The notes: a model not told the origin generated them from the letters alone. 50,224 bases of DNA from Candidatus Aquitaenariimonas noxiae (GCA_002780005.1 PEWV01000042.1:1-50224); one strand, 5' to 3'; counted from the stretch's first letter, positions 7,938-17,354 are shown. Translations and numbers: made by a program.

Positions 7938-9662
7938 CTAAATATCAGATATATCTTGATCACCTGCCGTAACCCTGAATATCTCCTCTACGGTAGTGGT
8001 GCCTTTTAGAATCTTTTCGACTCCGTTCTCTCTAAGAGTAGCCATTCCTTCTTTTCTCGCAGCCTCTCTGATCTGCTGCTCCTGCGCGCCGCCTGAAACA
8101 AGTTCCCTTATTCTCAAAGTTAACGGCAGGGCCTCCATCAAACCAACCCTTCCCTTATAACCAGTATTCATGCATTTACCGCATCCTTTGCCGCGATAAA
8201 CTATCTGTTTCGGCTCTAAGCCTAACTGCTCTGCCGTAGCTTCATCAAGTTTATAAGATTCCTTGCACTCCGGGCACACCTTTCTAACCAGCCTCTGGGC
8301 CGCAACCAATATTATAGATGAACTGATCAAAAATGGCTCCACGCCCATGTTTAACAAGCGTACTATGGAGCCGCTTGCGGTTGTAGTGTGAATCGTGCTT
8401 AGGACAAGATGCCCGGTAAGGGCGGCTTTTATGGCTATATCAACCGTATCAAAATCTCTTATTTCGCCGACCATTATTATATCAGGGTCTTGCCTCAAGA
8501 TGCTGCGGAGGCATGACGCGAACGTCAAGCCGATGGCGGGTTTGATCGTCACCTGATTTATCCCTTCTAGCTGATATTCAACAGGATCTTCTACCGTAAC
8601 AATATTATCCTCTGGCGTGTCTATGGATTTCAATATAGAATATAAAGTAGTGGTCTTGCCGCAACCTGTCGGGCCGCATACCAATATCATGCCATGAGGA
8701 CGGTCTGCCGCTTCTCTCAATGCCTTTAACGGATTTTCTTCAAACCCAAGCTTTTCCAGCCCAAGCATGGCCGTTGTTTTATCCAATATTCGGAGCGCCG
8801 CTTTTTCTCCGAAGCTTCCCGGCAATATAGACACCCTGAAATCTATTTCCTTGCTATGGAGCTTTGCTATAAATCTCCCATCCTGCGGAAGGCGCCTTTC
8901 GGCAATATTCAACCCGGCCATTACCTTTATGCGTGATATGATCGCATTCTGTATGGCTTTTGGCGGGGTTTGAACATCCCTAAGGACACCGTCTATTCGA
9001 TACCTTATTTTAAGCGTTCTTTCCTGCGGCTCCACCAATATATCGCTCGCGCGCTCTTTTACCGCTTCTGCCAAGAGAAGGTTTGTAAGCTTTACAACGG
9101 GCGCCTCTTGGACCAGTTTTGCCAATTTTGCAGAATCCAAGGACTCATCTACCTCTTCTACCATGCTGATCTGGCTGGCATCTGACTTAAGATCTTTTAT
9201 TAGCCCGTCGATAGTATCCTTTGCGCTTGATTCGTAATATTCGCTTATCGCCATTTCCATTTCTTTGTCTGTAGTTATTAAAATACCTACTTTATGCCCG
9301 GTCAGGGTCTTTAGATCATCAATGGCGAATACATTCAACGGGTCAACCATGGCAACAGTAAGGACCTCGCCTATTTTTGAAACAGGCATTATTTGATATT
9401 GTTTTATCAGTTTTTTGGGTATTAAATTTAAAATTGCCGGGTCTATTTTGTAACGAGACAGTTTTATCGGCGGGGTGCCTAATTCCTGCCCTAAAATAGC
9501 CGTTAATTCTTCTTTGGTAATATATTTCTCATTAACCAGAATATCGCTTAGCTTGCCGCCTTTGGTCTTTTGTATCTCAAGGGCTTTATTAAGCTGCTCC
9601 TGAGACATTACCTTGCCTTCTACCAATCTTTTTATTATGCGTTCTTTTAAAGAATCGGACAT
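7938..9662 (-). CDS. Type IV pilus extension ATPase PilB-like, copy 2
   Basis: Paralogue of the neighbouring PilB (574 residues, same domain order): N-terminal MshEN domain (about 1-150), linker, then motor core. Walker A is GPTGCGKT (330-337), Walker B DIIMVGEIRD, and the zinc cysteines (CPECK and GCGKCMNTGY) are kept. Two differences from copy 1 stand out: the Asp box reads ASDILVEP (205-212) instead of ASDIHIEP, and the His box reads HTTTASGS. The core should still bind ATP. It may be a second extension motor or a PilB for a different pilin set, or form mixed hexamers. Starts 8 bp after the stand-alone MshEN gene. Confidence 0.88.
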   Translation of the reverse strand: MSDSLKERIIKRLVEGKVMSQEQLNKALEIQKTKGGKLSDILVNEKYITKEELTAILGQELGTPPIKLSRYKIDPAILNLIPKKLIKQYQIMPVSKIGEVLTVAMVDPLNVFAIDDLKTLTGHKVGILITTDKEMEMAISEYYESSAKDTIDGLIKDLKSDASQISMVEEVDESLDSAKLAKLVQEAPVVKLTNLLLAEAVKERASDILVEPQERTLKIRYRIDGVLRDVQTPPKAIQNAIISRIKVMAGLNIAERRLPQDGRFIAKLHSKEIDFRVSILPGSFGEKAALRILDKTTAMLGLEKLGFEENPLKALREAADRPHGMILVCGPTGCGKTTTLYSILKSIDTPEDNIVTVEDPVEYQLEGINQVTIKPAIGLTFASCLRSILRQDPDIIMVGEIRDFDTVDIAIKAALTGHLVLSTIHTTTASGSIVRLLNMGVEPFLISSSIILVAAQRLVRKVCPECKESYKLDEATAEQLGLEPKQIVYRGKGCGKCMNTGYKGRVGLMEALPLTLRIRELVSGGAQEQQIREAARKEGMATLRENGVEKILKGTTTVEEIFRVTAGDQDISDI

Positions 9663-9670
9663 ATCGGCAA

Positions 9671-10120
9671 TTAAGCGCCTTTCGCGTATCTATCTATGGA
9701 ATTAGTAACATCCGTCATGGTGCTGACAAATATCTGCACCTTGCAATTAGTGATGAGTTCTATATCCTCGATCGCCTGAATATTCAACGGATTAGCCATG
9801 GCTATTGTAAGATTGTTGCCTATCTTATCTATAGGAATAAGGCAGTATTGTCTTAGGACATTTTCAGGTATGAGTTTTATCAGATCGGCGTCTATTTCAT
9901 AATTTGAAAGTGGTAAATACGGAAAACCATATTGGACTGTCAGGGAGCGCGCTATTTCTTCTTCTGTAGCGTAACCAAGCCCTATCAAAATCTGGCCGAT
10001 AAGCCCGCCCCGCTCTTTCTGTATCGAAAGCGCTTTGTCTAACTGCTCTTTGGTTATAACGCCTCGCTCGACTAAAAGCTCGCCTAATTGTTTTGAAACG
10101 ATCCTTTTAACGTTTGCCAT
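9671..10120 (-). CDS. Stand-alone MshEN (T2SSE N-terminal) domain protein
   Basis: A 149-residue protein consisting only of the MshEN domain found at the N-terminus of PilB/MshE/GspE ATPases; there is no Walker motif and no room for one. Two repeated motifs are visible: QLGELLVERGVITKEQL at about 11-27 and IGQILIGLGYATEEEI at about 41-56. Each resembles the published c-di-GMP-binding MshEN pattern (LG..L...G.....L..AL..Q), although the usual Arg before LG is Gln in the first. Sits between pilT and pilB2 with gaps of 8-12 bp. It could be a c-di-GMP receptor or an adaptor that competes with PilB N-domains; function is inferred only. Confidence 0.82.
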   Translation of the reverse strand: MANVKRIVSKQLGELLVERGVITKEQLDKALSIQKERGGLIGQILIGLGYATEEEIARSLTVQYGFPYLPLSNYEIDADLIKLIPENVLRQYCLIPIDKIGNNLTIAMANPLNIQAIEDIELITNCKVQIFVSTMTDVTNSIDRYAKGA

Positions 10121-10132
10121 ATTTTTAAATCC

Positions 10133-11200
10133 TTATTTACTTCCGAAAACCCTGGCTAGATCATCCGCATCGGTAGTTCTCTCAAAGGCATCTTCGTAGG
10201 TGATCCATTTCTTCTTGTACAGGTTATATAGCGACTGATTCATTGTAAGCATGCCTTCTCTCTGGCCTGTTTGTATTACCGAATAAAGCTGATGAATTTT
10301 TGATTCTCTTACTAAGCTTCTTACTGCCGGCGTAACAACTAATACCTCTGTCGCCAGCGCCCTGCCTGGCGGAGGTGTCTTTGGTATAAGTTGCTGCGAA
10401 ATAACGCCTAAAAGAACAAAAGATAATTGCGTTCTTATCTGCTGCTGCTGGTGCGCCGGAAACACGTCTATAACCCTGTTTATAGTCTGCGTCGTATCGG
10501 ATGTATGCAAGGTCGTAAATACCAAATGTCCTGTCTCGGCGATTATCAAAGCGCTTTCTATAGTTTCCAGGTCTCTCATTTCGCCTATTAGTATAACATC
10601 GGGGTCCTGGCGAAGGACGTGTTTTAAGGATTGGGAAAATGAATGCGTATCTGAAAGAATTTCACGCTGGTCAACAATAGCTTTTTTATTGGTATGCACA
10701 AATTCTATAGGGTCTTCTATAGTTATTATATGGCATGGCTCTGTTTCATTTATTTCATCCACCATAGCCGCTAATGTTGTGGATTTACCGCTTCCGGTTG
10801 CGCCTGTGATCAAAACAAGCCCCTTGGGTTTTCTGCAGAAATTTTTCACAATATCTACCGGCAAGCCGCATTCTTCAAAACTCATTATTTCATACGGTAT
10901 CTGACGGATCGCGCAGCCTATATACCCCCTCTGCAAAAACACATTGACCCTGAATCTGCTCAACCCCTCTATGCCGAATGACATATCCAGTTCTAAGTCT
11001 CGCTCAAAAACCTTTATCTGTTCCTCGCTAAGTATGCTATATACCAATTTTTTAATATCGTCCGGTTTCATAATATCTTTATTTACAGGGAATAGGTCCT
11101 CGTCTATTCTGAGCTGGAGATAATGGTTTGTCGTAAAATGTATATCTGAGGCATTCTTCTTGACCATTAGCTCCAAAAGCTCTCTCATGCTGTTTGTCAT
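10133..11200 (-). CDS. pilT: Type IV pilus retraction ATPase PilT
   Basis: Hexameric ATPase that drives pilus retraction and twitching (355 residues). Visible motifs: ASDIHF Asp box (17-22), Walker A GATGSGKS (133-140), Walker B DVILIGEMRD (201-210), His box LHTSDTTQTINRVID (231-245) and the PilT-specific C-terminal AVRSLVRE (292-299), close to the AIRNLIRE motif needed for retraction. It lacks the MshEN domain and the zinc cysteines, separating it from PilB. Gap of 1 bp after the GGDEF gene and 12 bp before the MshEN gene. Confidence 0.95.
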   Translation of the reverse strand: MTNSMRELLELMVKKNASDIHFTTNHYLQLRIDEDLFPVNKDIMKPDDIKKLVYSILSEEQIKVFERDLELDMSFGIEGLSRFRVNVFLQRGYIGCAIRQIPYEIMSFEECGLPVDIVKNFCRKPKGLVLITGATGSGKSTTLAAMVDEINETEPCHIITIEDPIEFVHTNKKAIVDQREILSDTHSFSQSLKHVLRQDPDVILIGEMRDLETIESALIIAETGHLVFTTLHTSDTTQTINRVIDVFPAHQQQQIRTQLSFVLLGVISQQLIPKTPPPGRALATEVLVVTPAVRSLVRESKIHQLYSVIQTGQREGMLTMNQSLYNLYKKKWITYEDAFERTTDADDLARVFGSK

Positions 11201-11201
11201 A

Positions 11202-12641
11202 TCATCCTCCTATATGCGCAACTACTTTATTTTTCCCTAATGATTTCGCTACATTCACGGCCTTTTCGGCTTTCTCTATAAGTTCGTTGGCGTTTGCTCC
11301 ATCTATAGGATTTTCGCTTATACCAATGCTTACGGTAAGCCTTTCAATATCTTCAGGGCTCGTTCTTTTAGAAAAGACGGTTTCCACCTTTCTTCTTATA
11401 TCCTCCGCCACGTCAGCTGCCCTCTTTTTATTTGCTTCGGGCAAAAGCAGGGCAAACTGATTGGGTCCGAACCTCGCCGCCTTTCCTATCTCGGTGGTAT
11501 TGCCCTGCAATATTTCTGCTATCTTTTTCATAGCTCTTTCTATCAAAATACCATCGTAAGTGCTTTTCATTTTATTAAAGTCGTCCACATCAATAATCGC
11601 GAACGAGCAGGGCCTCTGGAATAATATAGAACGCTTGATCTCTTCTTCAAGGCGGCTTGTAATGTATCGTTTATTATACAGGCCCGTCAAATCGTCCGTT
11701 ATCGCCAATTCCTTGGTTTTTCTATATAAATTATCATTTTCAATGGCGATAGCCACCTGCCTGACAAACACAGTATATAGTTCCATATCGTCTTTTTTAT
11801 ATTCAAAATTATCCAGCTGATTTCCGATCATAAGCAATCCTACAAGTTTATCGCGGGATACTATAGGCAATGTAACCAGATTTTTGAGCCCGTACGCGTC
11901 CAAGAACATCTTGACGTCCCCCGGCAATTTTGATTGCTTGGCGCCAGACCATATTTTCTGCGCAGATGTGAATTTGTCAAATAGGTCTTCGCCTTTTTTA
12001 ATATTTATATTTTTTAATAACTCGGTCGGTATATTGTATTGGGTTTTAACCGACATGCCCTTTTCCGTCTCATCTTCCCATATGAATAAAACCGTATACC
12101 CGGTATCATATGTCTGCGCGACCTTTTCGGATATCAGATTCAAAATATTATCAAGCGGCATGGCTGCCGTTGTAATGGCGTCCCCGATATGTAAAAGGTT
12201 CGAAAGGGCCATTACTTTCTGGTGTATATCCATATTAATCTGTCTTGTTCGCTCGCCATAAGAGGATAATTCTTCCAGATTTGCCTTTATTCTTTTTGTC
12301 ATGTCGTTTATTGTATTTCCGAGTTCACCTATCTCGTCACCCTGGTCGACCTTTATTTTTCTATTGAGGTCGCCGCTTGATATGATCTTGGCTTCAAGCG
12401 CCATATCGATAATCGGCTCAACCAGCCTTCTTGTAAAGACCATTCCCAGAAATGCTATCAGTATGGTTAATAAGATCACTGTGGCGATTTCGTCGCTATG
12501 GCCTATGTAAGGAAAAACATAATTGACTGCTAAATAAACTGCAACCAATAGCGGCATAACGGAAGTAAGAGCAAAGGCTATCATAAGTTTGTAGCGCAAT
12601 CCCTTGGGTGCAAGAGATAGTTTTTTAAGAATTTTTTTCAT
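11202..12641 (-). CDS. Membrane HAMP-GAF-degenerate GGDEF regulator
   Basis: A 479-residue regulatory protein. Two membrane helices (about 19-43 and 49-70) are followed by HAMP (about 70-122), a linker, a GAF domain (about 145-305), and a C-terminal GGDEF-fold domain (about 312-479) that begins with the usual DDLTGLYNKRY. The catalytic signature that should read GGDEF is GPNQF (392-396), and the substrate-binding segment after DVDDFNKMK lacks the normal ND..GH..GD residues. It is therefore probably not an active diguanylate cyclase; a c-di-GMP or GTP sensor, or a scaffold, is more likely. First gene of the pilus motor operon, preceded by a consensus promoter, which suggests it controls PilT/PilB activity. 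Confidence 0.88.
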   Translation of the reverse strand: MKKILKKLSLAPKGLRYKLMIAFALTSVMPLLVAVYLAVNYVFPYIGHSDEIATVILLTILIAFLGMVFTRRLVEPIIDMALEAKIISSGDLNRKIKVDQGDEIGELGNTINDMTKRIKANLEELSSYGERTRQINMDIHQKVMALSNLLHIGDAITTAAMPLDNILNLISEKVAQTYDTGYTVLFIWEDETEKGMSVKTQYNIPTELLKNINIKKGEDLFDKFTSAQKIWSGAKQSKLPGDVKMFLDAYGLKNLVTLPIVSRDKLVGLLMIGNQLDNFEYKKDDMELYTVFVRQVAIAIENDNLYRKTKELAITDDLTGLYNKRYITSRLEEEIKRSILFQRPCSFAIIDVDDFNKMKSTYDGILIERAMKKIAEILQGNTTEIGKAARFGPNQFALLLPEANKKRAADVAEDIRRKVETVFSKRTSPEDIERLTVSIGISENPIDGANANELIEKAEKAVNVAKSLGKNKVVAHIGG

Positions 12642-12716
12642 CTACACACCTCTTTTTTTGTAGGAGTCCTGCTTGTTCAAATTCTGCCTAATTTTATGCT
12701 TTAAGTATACAGAAAG

Positions 12717-12745
12717 AGTATACTATATAAAATATATCTTGTCAA
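12717..12745 (-). promoter_or_regulatory. Consensus sigma-70 promoter of the pilus motor operon
   Basis: Minus strand TTGACA (12740-12745), 17-bp spacer, TATACT (12717-12722). The predicted start near 12710 gives a leader of about 70 nt to the GGDEF gene. It probably drives GGDEF - pilT - MshEN - pilB2 - pilB1 - pilC. Confidence 0.9.
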
Positions 12746-12774
12746 ATTAGGCGCTAAATAATATTGGAGCGGCC

Positions 12775-14538
12775 TTAGGTGCCGCTATTGCATTTAATAG
12801 CCTCTTCGGCGTCTTTAGCGAGTGTCTCTTTTTCGACTCCTACATTTATATGATCCCACGGAAGCGTTTCGTGAAAATCTCTTCTTTTGGTGTAAAACGC
12901 CGGATCCAAGCCTTCCTTATCAAATGCGTCCATCCAGATATCGAACTTAAAAAATTCATCCCATCCGTCAAGCTTCGCGCCGAGTGAAAACGCCCTCTCC
13001 AGGATATTTGATAATCTCCTATCGCCTCTTGATAAAATAGCTTCGATGAAACTTAACTCGGGTTTGTGGAATTTTAAATTTACATTTCTGGAATTCAGAC
13101 GGCCCCTGATATACGCCTCTTTTTCTAGAAGTTCTTCGATGCTGCCCATCCCTTCCCACTGGAAGGATGTAAAAGGTTTCGGAATAAACGGGGAAAGCGT
13201 TACGCCGATATCAAAGCGATTGCCTTTAGTTATAAATGCCGTTTCTTTTAAGATATCCAAAATACCGTCTATGTCTGAGCGGTTTTCTGTAGGCAAACCT
13301 ATCATAAAATATAATTTTATCCTACGCCAGCCCTCTTCTTTGGCTACGCGAATAGCTTTAAGAAGATTTTCTATGTCTATATCTTTACGGATCAATTTTC
13401 TCAGCCTTTCGCTCCCGGCTTCCGGAGCCAGAGTGATTCCCGTCTTTTTAACTTTTTTGATCAATTGAGGGAGCCTTGAAAGCACATCTTCAACCCTAAG
13501 CGACGACAATGAAGTGCTGATGCCCTTTTCTTTGAGCATTGGCATATTTGAAAGCCTTTCTACGAATGAGTCAATGTTAGGATAGTCTCCCGATGAAAGC
13601 GACATAAGCGAGAACTCTTCATATCCCGTATTATTTAAGGACTCTTCGATCAAGCTTAATATCTTTTCCTCACTCCTCATGCGCAAAGGCTTGTAGTGAG
13701 CCTGGGCCTGGCAAAACCTGCATCTATGCGCGCAACCCCTCATGATCTCAAGCACCACCCTATCATGCACGATATTAATATATGGGACTATATATTTTGT
13801 CGGATAGAAGCTATCATCTAAGTTCTTAACAATTCTTTTCTTTATAACAGAAGGAGCATTTTTATGCATAGATAAAAATGTATTTATTTTTCCGTCACTA
13901 TCGTATTCCGTTTTATAAAAAGAGGGCACATATACACCATCTATCTTCGCCAACTCCGCAAGTATCTTTGATTTGTCGTTCTGGCCGCTTATTTTCATTT
14001 TTCTAAACGCGTCCGCCAATTCAATTACTGCCTCCTCCCCTTCTCCAACAACGAATAGATCAAAAAAATCGGCTACAGGCTCGGGATTTAATGTACAGGT
14101 CCCTCCCCCTATAACAATAGGCTGCTCAATACCCCTATCTTTCGACCTAAAAGGTATTTTACTTAACCTCAAGACTTCCAAAACATTGGTAAAACTCATT
14201 TCATAGGCAAGGGTAAAAGCCACTATGTCAAATTTATTAATAGGAGTCCTGGATTCTAAAGAAAAAAGCGGTAAATCTTTTTTCAATAAAACGCCTGAAA
14301 AATCAGGCCAGGGGCAGAAAACCCTTTCGCATACCACATCCGCCAGAGAATTCAAAACACCGTATATGATCCGAAACCCTAAGTGGCTCATTCCCACTTC
14401 ATATATATCTGGAAAACATAATGCGATTTTCAGCGTATCTTTCGAATGAACTTTAGTTGCCGCATTCCATTCTCCTCCAAGATACCTGCCAGGCTTCTCA
14501 ACTTGTTCTAAAATTTCTTCAAAATCTTTTATGTCCAT
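12775..14538 (-). CDS. B12-binding-like radical SAM protein (TIGR03960 type)
   Basis: A 587-residue radical SAM protein. The N-terminal half (about 35-215) resembles a B12-binding-like Rossmann domain (LCFPDIYEVGMSHLG, VIGGGTCTLNPEPV, FVVGEGEE). The radical SAM core begins near 255 with the [4Fe-4S] cluster motif C269-x3-C273-x2-C276 (GCAHRCRFCQ). This matches the TIGR03960 family (uncharacterised), which is often fused to or followed by a DUF2344 protein and found near rodA and RNase G. No DUF2344 partner is visible here. The start overlaps the rodA stop as TAATG, so it is the last gene of the mre-rod operon. The substrate is unknown. Confidence 0.85.
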   Translation of the reverse strand: MDIKDFEEILEQVEKPGRYLGGEWNAATKVHSKDTLKIALCFPDIYEVGMSHLGFRIIYGVLNSLADVVCERVFCPWPDFSGVLLKKDLPLFSLESRTPINKFDIVAFTLAYEMSFTNVLEVLRLSKIPFRSKDRGIEQPIVIGGGTCTLNPEPVADFFDLFVVGEGEEAVIELADAFRKMKISGQNDKSKILAELAKIDGVYVPSFYKTEYDSDGKINTFLSMHKNAPSVIKKRIVKNLDDSFYPTKYIVPYINIVHDRVVLEIMRGCAHRCRFCQAQAHYKPLRMRSEEKILSLIEESLNNTGYEEFSLMSLSSGDYPNIDSFVERLSNMPMLKEKGISTSLSSLRVEDVLSRLPQLIKKVKKTGITLAPEAGSERLRKLIRKDIDIENLLKAIRVAKEEGWRRIKLYFMIGLPTENRSDIDGILDILKETAFITKGNRFDIGVTLSPFIPKPFTSFQWEGMGSIEELLEKEAYIRGRLNSRNVNLKFHKPELSFIEAILSRGDRRLSNILERAFSLGAKLDGWDEFFKFDIWMDAFDKEGLDPAFYTKRRDFHETLPWDHINVGVEKETLAKDAEEAIKCNSGT

Positions 14539-15638
14539 TAAAATACGGTTCTCCTCATCCCGATATTGATCAGTAAGGCGATCGAAGACATGGTGATAAT
14601 AAGCGAAGAGCCTCCGTAGCTCATTAGCGGAAGCGGTATCCCTACGACAGGCATCAAACCCAAGGTCATAGCGATGTTAACCACTATCTGGAAGGCAAGC
14701 ATGCCGACGATCCCAGATACCATAAGCTGGCCATACGAATCATTCGTCCTGGAATATATTGAAAGCGCATGTTTTATTAAAATAAAGTACAGTAATACCA
14801 AAATTGCGCTCCCTAAAAATCCCCACTCTTCTCCGATTATTGAAAATATAAAATCAGAATGTCTCTCCGGTAAAAAGTTCAATTGATTCTGCGTGCCGGC
14901 GAGCCAACCCTTGCCGAAAACCCAACCGGAACCTATGGCGATCTTGGACTGTATTATCGTATAGCCCGCGCCCAGCGGGTCCGCGTTTGGGTTCAAAAAA
15001 ACCAAAAGCCTTTGTTTCTGATAATCCCTTAAGGCATAGTGCCAAAAAATCGGTAACGACACCAAGCCGGTTAACATTATAGATACGAGATGCTTTAATC
15101 TTATTCCGCCCATATACAGCATTGAAAAAAGTATAGCCGCAAGCACCAGGGCTGTTCCCAAGTCCGGCTCGATAGCGATCAGAAACATCATAGGAATCGT
15201 CAGCAATATAGACATGATAACCGTCGATAGGCTTAAATCGTAAACCCTTCGCTTCCCGATATGCGAAGCCAGCGTAATGACTAAAGCGAGCTTGGCAAAT
15301 TCTGACGGCTGAAAGGTGAACGGGCCTAAATTAAACCATCTCTGCGCCCCAAATTTTGTTCGCCCGATAAAAAGTACTAAAACTAAAAGGAAAAGACTTA
15401 CAGCGTATATAAAATAACTGAAATCTATATATTTCTGATAATCGAAACTGACCAAAATAGTAAAAACAACCAAAGAAATGACTATCGATATAAGCTGTTT
15501 TGTTACGAGGCTCTTACTAAGCTCGACTTCCTGAGTGCGGGTGGCGCTGTAAATAGACAATAGCCCTATACAGAAAATGCATAACGCTACCAGAAGCAGA
15601 GTGAAATCAAAATTTTCAAAACGTTGTTTGTATATCAT
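14538..15638 (-). CDS. rodA: Rod-shape SEDS glycosyltransferase RodA
   Basis: Polytopic SEDS peptidoglycan polymerase (366 residues, about ten membrane helices) that works with PBP2 in side-wall elongation. Signatures: QRWFNLGPFTFQPSEFAKL, the conserved Asp in ERHSDFIFSIIGEEWG, and IPLPLMSYGGSSLI near the C-terminus. It overlaps the PBP2 gene by 4 bp, the classic mrdA-mrdB pairing, so I call it RodA and not FtsW; the true ftsW is in the dcw cluster. Confidence 0.95.
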   Translation of the reverse strand: MIYKQRFENFDFTLLLVALCIFCIGLLSIYSATRTQEVELSKSLVTKQLISIVISLVVFTILVSFDYQKYIDFSYFIYAVSLFLLVLVLFIGRTKFGAQRWFNLGPFTFQPSEFAKLALVITLASHIGKRRVYDLSLSTVIMSILLTIPMMFLIAIEPDLGTALVLAAILFSMLYMGGIRLKHLVSIMLTGLVSLPIFWHYALRDYQKQRLLVFLNPNADPLGAGYTIIQSKIAIGSGWVFGKGWLAGTQNQLNFLPERHSDFIFSIIGEEWGFLGSAILVLLYFILIKHALSIYSRTNDSYGQLMVSGIVGMLAFQIVVNIAMTLGLMPVVGIPLPLMSYGGSSLIITMSSIALLINIGMRRTVF

Positions 15639-17350
15639 AATAAACCTAACTCCTGTGCTTTTTTAAAAATTTTTCCTCCCATTATTGCCGCATTAAGACC
15701 GCCCTTGCCCCCTTCTTCTAAAAGAACAACCAACGCTACCTTCGGTTTATCTACAGGGCTAAAGCCTACAAACCATGCGTGGGTAGTACCTCTGCCTGTC
15801 TGGGCTGTCCCTGTCTTGCCAGCTATAGAAAGACCCTTTACTCTCGCCTTGACTCCGGTACCGTTATCATCTTCCACTACTTTGCGCAGGCTGGTCGTAA
15901 CTACATCGAGCGAATTATCCGAAATACCCAACTTTCTTATGCTTCCTGCCGAAATATCCACGGACGCTATCCGTTTAACGATATGCGGCCTGACAAGAAA
16001 ACCTCCGTTAGCTACAGCGGCTGTCATACCCAGGACCTGAATAGGCGTAGTTAATAAATAACCTTGGCCTATTCCGTAGTTAGCTGTTTCACCATTATAC
16101 CATGTCTCACCCATCTTAATCCTTTTCCAAAGTTTATTAGGAACAAGGCCGCTTGTTTCCTGCGGTAGATCTATCCCTGTCGGCCTGCCAAATCCGAATT
16201 TTTGGGAGTATTTTGCTATTAGGTCAGGACCTAAAAGCATTCCGGTATTATAAAAAAATACATTGCAAGAGTTCTTCAGGGCATTTATAACATTCTGCGG
16301 GCCGTGGCCATTCTCTTTCCAGCAATCGAAAACTTGATTGCCTAAGTGAAATTTGCCGTTGCAAATAAACTCCCTGTCCGTAGAGAGCTTGCGTTCTTCC
16401 AAAGCAGCGGTAGCCACCGCGATTTTAAAAATAGAACCCGGAGGGTACGCGCAACTAATAGCCCTGTCTAACATCGGGTGTGACTTGCCGCTCAAAATTT
16501 CCTTTATTTTAAAGTTATCTGGAACAACAAACACGTTCGGGTCAAAGCTCGGCTTGCTGACCAGGCTAAGGATCTCTCCGTTGGCCGGATTCATAACAAC
16601 ACAGGCCCCCCTACCTTCACCGAACAATTCACTTATATATTTTTGCAGCTCTATGTCGACGGTTAAATAAACATCTCTGCCTTCCTTTGGCTCCTTTAGC
16701 CCTAATACCCTATTTTGCTTTCCTTTGCTATCAACTTCTATCTGCATGCCACCGTCTTCGCCTCTCAGATAGTTATCATACTCTTCTTCTATGCCTGAGC
16801 GGCCGACCAGATCATTGACCCTGTAGCCGTATCTATCAAGTTTATCCAGCTCCTTCTGGCCTATCTCGCCGATATAGCCTACAAGCTGAGCCGCCGCATC
16901 TTTATACACATAGTCTCTGATCGGGTTTGCGTTAATAAAAACGCCGGGCATGTTAAAACGCTCTTCTTCAATAGTTATAGCGTTCTCTTTAGAAATATCA
17001 GGGGCAAGCACCACGGGAGTGAACGGGTTTAATAATCTTCTATTAAAACGCTTTTTTAAAACATCCTCCGGCATGCCTAGTATTGAGCTCAACCTTGAAA
17101 AACCGTTCTCCTTATCAATAAACTCCTGCGGCATAATAACGCAATCAAGCCGCACCCTGTTTCCCGCCACAACCTTACCGTTTCTGTCCAAGATTTTCCC
17201 TCTTGGCGCAGAAAGCTGAATTACGCGTATCCTGTTATTCTGCGAAAGTTGCATAAAAAGCGGCGCCCTGATAACTTGGTTATAAAATAAACCTACAGCT
17301 AATAAAGAAAATAAGCTGTTTATTATTGTATTGAAGATTTTGTCTCTCAT
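15635..17350 (-). CDS. mrdA: Penicillin-binding protein 2 (elongation transpeptidase)
   Basis: Class B PBP (571 residues) that crosslinks peptidoglycan during elongation. It has an N-terminal membrane anchor (about 8-28), a pedestal domain with LSAPRGKILDRNG (46-58), then the transpeptidase with Ser306-Ile-Phe-Lys309 (SxxK), Ser361-Cys-Asn363 (SxN) and Lys512-Thr-Gly514 (KTG). Spaced 4 bp after mreD and overlapping rodA by 4 bp. Confidence 0.95.
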   Translation of the reverse strand: MRDKIFNTIINSLFSLLAVGLFYNQVIRAPLFMQLSQNNRIRVIQLSAPRGKILDRNGKVVAGNRVRLDCVIMPQEFIDKENGFSRLSSILGMPEDVLKKRFNRRLLNPFTPVVLAPDISKENAITIEEERFNMPGVFINANPIRDYVYKDAAAQLVGYIGEIGQKELDKLDRYGYRVNDLVGRSGIEEEYDNYLRGEDGGMQIEVDSKGKQNRVLGLKEPKEGRDVYLTVDIELQKYISELFGEGRGACVVMNPANGEILSLVSKPSFDPNVFVVPDNFKIKEILSGKSHPMLDRAISCAYPPGSIFKIAVATAALEERKLSTDREFICNGKFHLGNQVFDCWKENGHGPQNVINALKNSCNVFFYNTGMLLGPDLIAKYSQKFGFGRPTGIDLPQETSGLVPNKLWKRIKMGETWYNGETANYGIGQGYLLTTPIQVLGMTAAVANGGFLVRPHIVKRIASVDISAGSIRKLGISDNSLDVVTTSLRKVVEDDNGTGVKARVKGLSIAGKTGTAQTGRGTTHAWFVGFSPVDKPKVALVVLLEEGGKGGLNAAIMGGKIFKKAQELGLL

Positions 17351-17354
17351 AAGT

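Noticed and set aside
12769-12790. Small GC hairpin at the radical SAM stop codon
   Set aside because: Only a 5-bp stem and no U-run; too weak to call a terminator.
14538-15638. Calling this gene ftsW
   Set aside because: It is paired with PBP2 in the mre operon; the dcw cluster has its own ftsW.
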